Assembly: GCA_030268105.1 (NCBI GenBank)
Contig: BSDZ01000003.1
Coordinates: forward strand, 5,379,001 to 5,443,000
Reading direction: 5' to 3'
DNA from: Volvox africanus
Taxonomy: Eukaryota; Chlorophyta; Chlorophyceae; Chlamydomonadales; Volvocaceae
Length of the DNA: 64,000 nucleotides
How positions within the stretch are numbered: position 1 is the stretch's first letter; every line of letters begins with the position of its first letter. The notes beneath the pieces were generated by a model, which was given only the letters and a program-made list of their open reading frames with translations, was not told the origin of the DNA and searched no databases. Shown in pieces: positions 54,879 to 64,000 of the stretch. The translations under genes were made by a program, and so were the position numbers.

Positions 54879-55816
54879 CCAGATTGAGAATGCAGTAGGA
54901 GCTCAAGGCAGTGATACATGATGCTTCGCGGGATTGCGGCCACAACTTTCAGCACCGGCCGTTCTGCTCTCTGGTTTGACCCACCAGGTCGTCCAGCTCG
55001 TTCCTGGCTGGCTGCGTCGAGGTCTTGATGTGGTTGAGCCATGCAGATGCGGAAGATGGAAGAGCTTTGGGGCCACATCCGGCGACATGCGGGCCATCAC
55101 AAAGATAAAATCGATGAGTATTGTGTGGTAGCACTGCTCGGGTTTAACCCTGTACCTGGGTCCGGGGTCACGTTTTTAGTGTGCGGTGCGACGAAGCATG
55201 GTACAGAACTATTCACGTATATGTCTAGACTCTGCACATCATGGTGGTGTATCTCTTCTCTCGTTCTGGATCATGCACCCACTTAGGGCGCACTTATGTC
55301 TTCTAAACTAGTCAGATCTTACCTTGTCGTACAGCGATCTCTGATTGACCTCCACTAGTCCATAACGGGTGGCGGAGTTGCCCCTGGATACGTCTGTGTA
55401 GCTTTGTGTCGTACCAACGGGCAGTCACATATCCCCTACTTGTGTATGGAGAACGGCGGGCCTCTCGTCTTTGTTCCATTAAACATCAGGATAAATTTAA
55501 CTGCCTTTCTTGCATCCGTGCAACAACTGCACACCAAGAAAGTCAACTGGATCCGTCATTATGGTGGAGGGTTTTGCGAGAGGACGGTTCGAATAGCTGG
55601 GGGTGGCGGTGGTTCTCTACCTCGAATGAATATTAACTCAGGTTATCGCATGGTATGGGTGCATAGGCCACTGGTCTGGCGTGACAGGTTAGGGCGGCTC
55701 AATGACGGCGAACGAACCCTCTGAGGGCGCCCGTGGGTCGAAAACACGTCCTGGCAACACCTGACAGGTTATACTCGCCACAACCCACCACTTCGGTGAG
55801 GGCACTTCGATGAGCA
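54879..55816. other. 3' flank of the FAM161-like gene
   Basis: Contains the UTR and spacer. ORFs at 55041-55286 and 55404-55724 (+) show no recognisable family. I found no TGTAA signal close to the stop. Confidence 0.4.
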
Positions 55817-56110
55817 TCAAGAGCTTAAGCCTGATGCAACGTTCCCTAGTTTTGCCATAAATAGTATTTTTTTCGTGCGGTAATCCCGTGTGATAGGGGC
55901 ATCTAGAGTTACGTCTATTTCATGTCTATGCAAGTCCTTAACGGTGGCGGTCTGACGGGGGGTTGTAGCAAATGCGATCCGAGGGCTGTGGTTCACGTTG
56001 CCAAGGAATTCGAAGGGTGCGTCAAAACCGCACGTGTTCCCTTGTCCACACGACGTGGGCAGGTCTTTCCCGTTAGTAAATGCAGTAATCTTGAGCCCAA
56101 GTCCTTCCAT
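55817..56110 (-). CDS. Hypothetical ORF, unknown product
   Basis: 97 codons with a balanced, protein-like composition (FTNGKDLPTSCGQG, VKDLHRHEIDVTLDA). It may be an exon rather than a whole gene. No domain or neighbour relation recognised. Confidence 0.3.
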   Translation of the reverse strand: MEGLGLKITAFTNGKDLPTSCGQGNTCGFDAPFEFLGNVNHSPRIAFATTPRQTATVKDLHRHEIDVTLDAPITRDYRTKKILFMAKLGNVASGLSS

Positions 56111-57061
56111 ACATGGCTTACGTGAGTGCCCTCTTCAGCAATCGTGTTATGTGACGTACCCGCTGGCCTCTCAGGTTCAAGGAAGGATTGGCGACCTATG
56201 CACCTGGCCCCGACGGCACTGAACATTCTAAAAGCCCGTTTTGTGGAGGACCTGTGCAGTTTCAAATCCTAGTTACAATTGATGCATGCACATGACTGAA
56301 GGGCCAGGGCAAAACCAGCACATCGCACGCTACCGTTGCGGAAAGTGCATTTTGCGTGGGTCTCCCGTCATCCCGGGATGGTTCCCATCTCCATCGCGAT
56401 CTGACTTCAAAACACATTCACTCCCCCGGTATGATACACAAAGAAATTAAGTCATACGTGAGTCATTGCCCACTGCAGACTGCAGGGCGTAGTCAACATC
56501 CACAGCATCAGCTGCCTCCTCGATATCGATAAGGGATGGTAATATTCAAATACACCCACAAATTATCAAACCTGCCTTAGGGTACGGTATCCATACAATT
56601 GGTAAAGGACCCCTAAAACACAAGCTAGGAAAAGATCCGCCCAGGCCCGCAGGGTCCAGCCTAACGGCTTATGCTTCATGCACTCACTTCCAGCTCCATC
56701 TTTTTTCTCCCGGTACAGAGATTAAAACACAGCAAATAGAGGACTGGCGACAGGAAAGAGAAAAGAGATGACATGCCCTATGGCATGATGCCCAAAGGCA
56801 CAAAAGCCGAGCACAAGAAATCGAACCAAGCCCGCGAACATACGAAACATACGAACATATGAAACTAATTGCGTTTCAGAGTAGTAATCAATTCTGGCAC
56901 CAGCCTTACCAGCTTCTAGATCTCAACAGCACACCTACTCCCCAACATAATGCGTCATGAATCCCCAACCTTGTACTGAACAACGCCGTACTAAGCTGCC
57001 TTTACCTCCTGCCCCCGGGTTGGTTTCCTGCCAACCATGTCCCTCTCCAATACCATTTTTT
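56111..57061. other. Non-coding stretch
   Basis: No supported exon on either strand. Confidence 0.45.
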
Positions 57062-57127
57062 GTTGTGTCCGGATACTACCTGTATGTATGTTTTACAACA
57101 TACATACAGGTAGTATCCGGATACAAC
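57062..57127. repeat. Long near-perfect hairpin
   Basis: Arms 57062-57092 and 57097-57127 are 31-bp inverted copies with one mismatch around a TTAC loop (arm core CCGGATACTACCTGTATGTA). Could be a foldback element or a small-RNA precursor. Confidence 0.9.
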
Positions 57128-57252
57128 CGGTAAGGCACGCCACTGTGTCCCTGGAGATTCCAGAATCGATCCTGTTTGAAAGCGGGATAATAATCCTTCC
57201 ACTGGTTGAGGATAGATGTGCTCTAAATGTTGATGGATGGTGAGGACCCCGG

Positions 57253-57928
57253 TTATAGTGACTTGCGAGCCGACCAGGAGTGGAGTTGCGGCCGCCGTTG
57301 ATCCGGCAGATTCCACTGGCTGCTGGCGGTGGGTGCTGAACCCCCCCCCCCCGAGAAAATCACTGATTTCGGAGAAGTCGACATGGGTGAACGGATGAGG
57401 GTGCCCCGAAATACAGGGGAAGGTAGGGACTGCCAGGTAGTGGCCACGGGTGAAGCAAAAGCCCCCCTATCCCACACACATATACATCGTGAACACCAAA
57501 CGAATTCCAAATTGCGGCGTCCAAGCAGAGTGTCTGTAGCCGCCGCCACCAATTGGTAAGGAAGGGTTAACAGCAGGAAAGCGCCACAAATAGCCCGGCC
57601 AGTCTGCCTCTTTGTCCTCCGGCCATCTGCATGGACTTCGCTTCCCGTTATATCCGTGCTCTCCGCACTCAACCGTGGCGGTGGCGCATGCGGTCCAGTT
57701 GCAACGCCCGAGCCGCCCGCAGCTTCGCACCCTGCACATAGGGCAGATAGGGAGGCGCGTCCGTCCACATGCATGGCGCGCTCCACTGCGACGGTGCGAG
57801 GAGGAAATATGGCGACGCACGGTGTAGGCGGTCGACGCATCGGCGGTGGCATGCGAAATCGGGCATGCGTACCATTTTCCGTACAACTGACGGAGGACTA
57901 CCGTATGCGCAGCTTTGAGTCAAAGTAA
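57253..57928. other. Overlapping ORFs on both strands, coding strand undecided
   Basis: The minus frame (57253-57852, 199 codons) and the plus frame (57656-57928, 90 codons) both have plausible composition. No splice chain or family decides between them. A poly-C run lies at about 57338-57352. Confidence 0.25.
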
Positions 57929-58062
57929 AGGGCAGCCGACTCAGAGCACGTACTAGTAATTGCTAGTTCCGCAAAAGATCCACAAGACAACAATCCTTAA
58001 GAGATCTGCAGCCCTGGGAACAATAGCTGGTGACCCTCAAACGCGCAGTTAACATAAGCGAC

Positions 58063-59395
58063 TCAGGCTTGGCAGCTCAATTCCATGCATTCAAGGCGAA
58101 TGCGGATACCCTCTCCGGTGTTCAATGGAATACACGAAATCCACGCAATATTCCTTGCATACGTCCCCACAACGCCCATAACACTCATTAACTCCAGGCA
58201 CAGAACGCCAATATAGGGAAGGCGTAAGCAGCTTGTGCACGGAGTGCAGCTCGAGTGCCGCTGCCGGCCGGCGCCTGTTCCGATTACGTGCTTTCTCACC
58301 TGGTGAGTCAGGATGGTGACATCCCCTATGATGGTGGTGCAGCAGAGGGCCACGTAGCCCTGGGCCTTGAGGCCAGGAGTCAGGCACTGAGGGTCGTGAG
58401 AGTGAATGACGCGGCCCTCTAGGACCTGACGGAGGGAGGGTTCCACGATTAAGAAAACCCATTCAAAAAATTCTAAGAGTTTAGCATGCGCGTTTGAAGG
58501 TATTTCAGACACATAGAAACATATTTGAGGAATTCGATCCGCGTAGGCGTTGAAATACAAATGCGCGTAAGGCGTCCATGAAGCAACTCATTGATGGGCC
58601 AGCTGGTGACAGCATTGTAAGGCAAACAACAACGTAAGTAATAAACATCCCTACAAGGGAGAAGGGACTGTCTGCTCTAGCCTATTCCGATGCCGTCCAA
58701 GGTGGTTGCATAAGTCAACCGTTGGACGGTAAAAAAAGAACAATACCTCAGGCTAGAACGTAGGGTATCTACAGAGTTCGTTTGTTCTTCTCTCCCTATA
58801 TACATATGCAAGGTTGACATCATTCCGCGCACAATAAAGGTCACAGTGTCGGAAGCCAGGAACTGGAGCCTTGCTTCCATTCAATCATAAATACTTATTA
58901 TCAAATTCAATGAAAAGAAAATGATAATTCGAAAAGTAATCATGTACAAAGACAAGGCTTACCTTTCCGACACACGAGCTGCAACTCCCTCGCTTACAAG
59001 AAGCCGGAAGGTGTAAACCAGCATATTCAGCGACCTTATAAACGTTGGCTCCTGGTCAATATTCAGGAAAGATGTTAGGTGTGGATGGTAATAGGCCGCT
59101 ATAACCATAAAGCCAACTGGAAACCCTTACCTTTCTCTGCGGTCATAATATGAGTCCCGGACGTGGTTTGAAAAGTGATACTGCAAACGTTAGCGCGAGC
59201 TTGGTCTATGCCGAAATCCCTAGTATGTCTTTGCTTGCCGTGCTCCGAGCTTCCACTCTGCGTTGGCGCACTGAGAGCAGCGCGTGTAATCGTTGAAGCA
59301 TGCGTAACCTTTGACCTTAAAGCTATTGATGACAGTGGCGTCGCAGAAGTGCAATAATACATTTGCTTTGCTGGGCAACCTGTTGCGCGGTTCAT
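58063..59395 (-). CDS. Scattered exons of an unidentified minus-strand gene
   Basis: The best exon is 58425-58300 (126 bp; acceptor CCGTCAG, donor CAG|gtgaga, phase 0 both sides) with GRVIHSHDPQCLTPG and YVALCCTTIIGDVTI. Others: about 59290-59128 ending AAAG|gtaagg (SITFQTTSGTHIM); a short piece ending at about 58949 at GAAAG|gtaagc; one near 58870-58800; and a 3' piece to 58063 (NTGEGIRIRLECMELSC) that recalls the start of a CUB-type domain (YARN..W..). I could not chain all phases, so order and limits are provisional and the product is unknown. Confidence 0.35.
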
Positions 59396-60799
59396 TCTGT
59401 TATGTTTTCAAATTCGAATTATATTTTCAAATTAAAAGCCTGAGGCCTTTCATGATAAGCCACATCAATAGAACTACTTCTTAATTGCAACGGGGATGGA
59501 TTGTTGTGAAGTATGGTACGGGCGTACCGCAACATCCAGGAAGCCGTTAAAATGCCGGTAACGCAGTGACATCAAGTTAAAGCTCCTAAGTCGCCTAGCA
59601 AGCAGGCGCAGTTCCCACAGGCCGGCCCGCACATAGAAGCTATAGCAGATGGTGGCTAAATGCCGGAAGACAACACAACACAACAAAGGGGACACAACAC
59701 AACAAACAAGTCAATGTGCCCCTACCCGCGCGTCCCATCACGCCCCATCACCCGTGCCCCAACACGGCAGAAATACTATATATAACATATAAGTCAATTA
59801 CGACAATTACCAAACATGTTAAATTTCGATCGTTGAACACCCCAATCATAAATGCGTAGGACGGCACCTTGACGAAGGGGGGAGGATATGCAGAACAGAG
59901 GAGACGACCCCATCACCGCCGGCGACCCCACAGCCACAGCCACAGCTCACCACCACCGTCACCGCCACTGGTGGACAGTTTGCGCCGTTCCGCGTGTCCA
60001 CATATCGCTTCCACCACCACCTCCCCAAACCTGTTTCCACAGATTGAGCTGGGCAGTGTTGGGAAAGGCGTGGCGTATTGTGATGGAGCAGGGAAAGGGC
60101 TGCGTGGGGTGGTGACGGAGGTAACTAAGGGAAGGGAAGAGTGAGGAGAATCGGGGCGACTGGGCTGGGTATAGGAGAGGGAGGTGACGGGCAGGGATTG
60201 GTGGCGGCCAAGGGCGTCGGCTAGGGCAGCGACTGGGTGGGTAATAGGGGCGGTGGTGGTAACAAGTTTGCCGCACTTAACCTTTGCAGCCCCGTAAGTG
60301 CATAGGCACTTCTGTAAAGCCAATGCATTGCATGGCACGGCCGTTCCCCAAAGTTATGAACAAACAGGATAAGATGTGTCTGCGGATGAACTGACAAAAT
60401 TGCATGGCATGTAAAAAAGCCAGCGCTCAAAAGCGCAGATGGCATGTTCCCGTTGTCAGTAATGGACATTACAATGTGAATGTGACAGCAGGTAGCATGG
60501 ATGGGTTTCATCATCCAATCAAATTGCAGTTCAGTTTCCATTTGGAGAATTTGCCTTTAGTGCATAACAACCATAACTGCAGTTGAAGCTGATCCCCTGC
60601 CCGCAACCTACCCGCCTGCAAGAACCGAAGCTTCATTCCAGCAACAACATATACCGCAGCAGAATGCATACTGCAGTGTACTCCATCATGTTCTATGTAT
60701 CCATACATTTTGCAGTCGTACGTTTCTGGGTTTCCCCCTCCATCCTCTCCACCCTACACAAATACCCCACATGACGTTCTGCCTTATTTTCAAGTTTCA
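59396..60799. other. Non-coding stretch
   Basis: No supported exon. Short ORFs only. Confidence 0.4.
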
Positions 60800-60910
60800 A
60801 GTAGTATCCTGGGGTGTCTTTGGCTATTATCCAGGATGATCAGGAAACTGGACATCTTCCGATCGATTGGGCCTCAAAAGTTAGGCAGATGTTATCACAG
60901 AGATACAACA
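60800..60910 (+). mobile_element. TG..CA element family, copy 4
   Basis: AGTAGTATCCTGGGG start (first base changed), core AACTGGACATCTTCCGATCG, end GAGATACAACA. The target duplication is partial at best (TTCA/TCAA). Confidence 0.8.
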
Positions 60911-62149
60911 TCAACTCCATCCCTCAGCATGCAGCACCGAACGCCTCAAGGCTCATCGTGGTCACGATATAGGCCCAACAGTTCCGCGGAACCAACAACT
61001 ACCGAGTGGCCATCTTAGTATACAACCTTGCCTCACATGCACAACGGGCTATCCAACCCAAGTGGTGCGTTGCTCCCCTTGTTTGATCAGCTGGGCGGGC
61101 CAACATACACAACACATTACGTGCCAAATCACACACTGAGTGTATTTACACGTTCGTGATGCGTGATGCAAATCTCTTCGCGAAATAACCAAAGCTTGTT
61201 GTACGAGGCCAACCGCAACATCCATACTCTGCATGCCCCAAAGTATAAGCACAGCGTAGCAATGCAGGGGAGGCAAAATAGACCGAAGGTCCCCCTGCAT
61301 GCCTGCGATGGTCGGCGCTACTGCCACATCTGCCTGCAGCTCCATGCATCCTTCACAAGTCAGTTCAACTTCACAACATCCCTCAGACGATCGAACCAGA
61401 ACCGAATCGAATATCCATCCGCTACAACTCCTCATGCATGGCCGATGACCTCCCCGTCCACAGCCCGCCGTCACACATGCATCCGAGCATCCGAGAGAAA
61501 GCAAACGAAGGAAATGGCTTTGTGCGTACATGACATGATGGCAGCAGGCTTGCATGCATATCATCATCTAGTCTAGCCATCAACGAATATAAACATATGG
61601 CATGTAGTAGAGCAGCACGAACCGAGAGCGGGAACAATATCGAGTGCAGCTCAGCAACAATGCGTGTTCATTGTTGCGCCCCCGCGGCGCCCCCTCCCAC
61701 GCCCCTGATGCCCCCTATCTCCTTCATACATCCACACGCACATCAATCATGTTAGGGCAAGGGATTGAGCTGCGTGTGGATGGCGACATTCCAACGGGGC
61801 AACACGAGCGAGCGTGGGACCAAACCCATAGCATAGTGTCAGCCACTGAGTCAATCTCCGTCAGGTTGCTCTCCGAAAGTGCACGCACGCGTGCTCCCCA
61901 TAATGCAAATCAAAACAAGGTTTCTTGATCCTCTAAAAGATCATCTCCCTTCTGAAGGCGCCAGATGCGGCAATTTTTGGCGACATACACACACGCACAC
62001 ATACACACACACACACACACAAATACACACACACACAAATACACACACATATGCGCGCGTGACCATACAGGCATAGAATCTTCCATGCAGGCTGAGGAGG
62101 GCCGCCCGAAACAACGGCATTGCCACGTCATCATCAGCAAGCAAACAAC
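60911..62149. other. Non-coding stretch with an (AC)n microsatellite
   Basis: AC-rich run at 61985-62049. No supported exon. The minus ORF 61049-61567 has no family match. Confidence 0.4.
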
Positions 62150-64000
62150 TTAATGCTTGTCAGCGTACTGCTTGTACGCATTGAAGCAAATGTACGCAAG
62201 TGCGGAGGTCCAAATAACTTTTGGGACCTCCGCACGGACCACGCGCACACATATACGCATCAACCACCAGGCCCCCAAACAATCCGAAAGAGTGGGAGCC
62301 TGCAGGATGAGAAATCCAAATGGACCTCAAGTCTAGCGCCCTGAGCTTTACGGGGTGTTGGGGGGAGAGCAGCACCACCCAGCCCTTCACTCAGGGTTAC
62401 GTACCCAACCCGAATCCTCATTCCGATCTCCGAGGCTGCAAGACTGTGGGAAATGGTACGGCCGTGCTGGGACCTACCTTCGAGGCGGGTCGCCCTGAGG
62501 TCTGCTGCTGCTGCTGCTGGGTGATGACTGGCAGGAGGTTGTTAGCCCTGCCCGGCGGCCCCTCGCTGTTGGTGTAGTAGCGTATGGCCGAGGACACCGC
62601 CGGTGCCGCGATGGCGGCCGTGTATCCGAGCTTGTACTGCCGGTACTGCCTGCACATCACACCATAGCATGTTAAGGTACACCTCAGCACGCACGGCATA
62701 GCATAGTGAAGCGCAGCAGCGCGGTGCAGGGCAGGGCGGAGATTTGAGGTGGAACGGGTCGCAGCTGATTCGCTCAACCAATCAGGCAAGCAGAGTTACG
62801 GAACGGTTTTTGCGTATGTTTCGGAGAGACCTCGGCAATGGGACCTGCAATAAGGCTTGCCGACGTCGACCATCCTGCAAGCTGTAACGATTCATTTTTA
62901 CATTAGGCCTTGGTTAACCTGTGGCCTGTGTTGCCGGAGGGAGGCCATAGATGTAGATGCCCCTTAGATATCGTCCTGGCACGCAGCCCTTCTCTGAAAT
63001 ATCATTCATTGCCACTTTCGCACAAGCACTCCATCCAAGGAGATTTTCGGCACTTCGTCACGGCATTGGTCAGTCACAACGTCAGAACGTCAGTGTAGCC
63101 TCAAACCGTATTCCTCCGCCTAACACAACCCCACCTTCCCAAGATGAGTCCGGCATTCTACTCCAACAGTCATCTCCAACTCCCCGGGGTTTCGCACCTC
63201 ATTTCTGGTGAAGCAGACGTCCCGTCAGCGACGGCTAACACCACCGCCACCGCAGCGCCTGCGGCCGTACCGCTGCCAGAAATGTCCGTTACAAGGCTGA
63301 CCGAGCCACGCCCTCCGCCAAGGCCGACGTGGCCGGCACCGCCCTCTGCCTCAGGGACACCACCGCTAGTGATTGACTTGCGCTGCTCTTGCTGCTTACC
63401 CAGTGCGCCTGCCGCCAAGTCGCCTCCGGATCGCCGATGGCGGGCCGGGCTGCACGCTGCGGTCCGCAGGCCCTTCTGTTGCCTGAGCGATGGAAGCAGC
63501 GGCGGTGCCATCGGCAGCGCAGGAACTGGCCGGATACTGCCGGCGACGCCAAGCCTGAATGTTCCAGCTTCCACGTCGTTGGGGGAAGTAGCGGTAGCGG
63601 CCACCGCCGCCGGGCTGTCCATGAGCGCTCCCGGCGACCTCGGTTGCACTCGGCCCGCAGCGAGCTCGACGTCTGAGACACCGCCGCTAGCTGGGCTACA
63701 AGCCACAGCATCCTGACGCAACGCAGCACCCGTATCGGAGGAACGAAGAAGCAGGGCAACCGGGGACACAGGGGCAGCTTGCGCCGGCGACATGAGGGTG
63801 CCCAGAGACAGGCTGCCGTATGGCGAGAGCGGGATAGAGGACTTTTGGTCAAAGCTACCACCCCCGCTGCCGCCACTGCTAATGCTTTGCGATATAGCGG
63901 CCCCACGACTGCTAGTAGCCTGCGCCCCAGCAGGCGGCCCAACGTACTGCCCGCCGCCGCTGGCTGGGACAACACCGTTACCGCCACGTCCCACGGCGGA
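62150..64000 (-). CDS. C-terminal three exons of a gene running off the right edge
   Basis: Exons (64000)-63198, 62649-62478 and 62299-62150 join in phase (2, then 0) and end at TAA 62150-62152. The first is over 260 codons of Gly/Ser/Ala/Pro-rich, probably disordered sequence. The second has YKLGYTAAIAAPAVSSAIRY and a short poly-Gln. The last encodes 49 residues, hydrophobic with Trp and basic positions (LGAWWLMRICVRVV, VIWTSALAYICF), so the C-terminus may be membrane-associated. Donors are gtgcga and gtaggt; acceptors TGTGCAG and CCTGCAG. No family recognised; the 5' part is outside the window. Confidence 0.55.
62200..62235. repeat. 12-bp perfect hairpin inside the last exon
   Basis: GTGCGGAGGTCC (62200-62211) and GGACCTCCGCAC (62224-62235) around a 12-nt AT-rich loop. 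Confidence 0.9.

Noticed and set aside
55041..55286. Plus ORF with MRKMEELWGHIRRHAGHH as a gene
   Set aside because: Short, no splice partners, no family resemblance; lies in the 3' flank of the FAM161-like gene.
1..64000. CRISPR arrays, operons, ribosome binding sites, rRNA genes
   Set aside because: The window is eukaryotic nuclear DNA; no regularly spaced repeats or rRNA sequence were seen.

Overview
Eukaryotic nuclear DNA of a volvocine green alga, most like Volvox or a close relative. The basis is: genes split into many short exons with GT-AG introns; Ser/Pro-rich extracellular-matrix rod sequence (repeating [10 protein letters not shown] and PPSPL units); Ala, Gly, Ser and Gln runs in coding exons; TGTAA (the volvocine poly(A) signal) inside retroelement LTRs; and a copia-type element of the general kind described from Volvox carteri (Osser). 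Species and element names cannot be confirmed without a search.

Layout. 0-5 kb: a poorly supported partial gene at the left edge, then non-coding DNA with copia LTR scraps and one small TIR element. 5.1-24.1 kb (+): exons of a secreted/ECM-type glycoprotein (two paralogous Cys-containing modules, a Pro-rich rod, and a terminal domain with four N-glycosylation sequons), spread over about 19 kb because retroelements sit between the exons. These are a complete copia element (5675-10416, TSD ACTAC), a diverged solo LTR (10659-11462, TSD TGAAG), a copia 3' fragment (12624-12966), a complete Ty3/gypsy chromovirus on the minus strand (15591-22848, TSD ACTTT) and a 109-bp TG..CA element (23445-23553, TSD CCTCC). 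24.4-29.3 kb (-): a second copia copy, truncated at its 5' end, holding a nested solo chromovirus LTR (TSD AGTTT) and a second 104-bp TG..CA element (TSD CTCCT).

31.2-38.0 kb (-): a multi-exon alpha/beta-hydrolase-fold gene with a visible Ser/Asp/His triad and a Ser-Pro-Pro-Pro repeat just before the nucleophile elbow. 41.2-54.9 kb (+): a 29-exon gene that I could chain in phase from ATG to stop (4377 nt, 1458 aa). Its middle matches the FAM161 (UPF0564) ciliary/centrosomal family. 55.8-59.4 kb: scattered minus-strand exon candidates of unknown function and a long hairpin. 62.1-64.0 kb (-): the last three exons of a gene running off the right edge, with a hydrophobic C-terminus.

The genes do not form an operon or pathway. 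The coherent biology is a flagellate, ECM-producing alga (FAM161-like protein, Pro-rich ECM exons) with recent retroelement activity: the copia LTR pair looks identical, the chromovirus LTR pair shows about three differences in 822 bp, and insertions are nested. All exon models are hand-built from splice signals, frame and phase. No transcript evidence was available.
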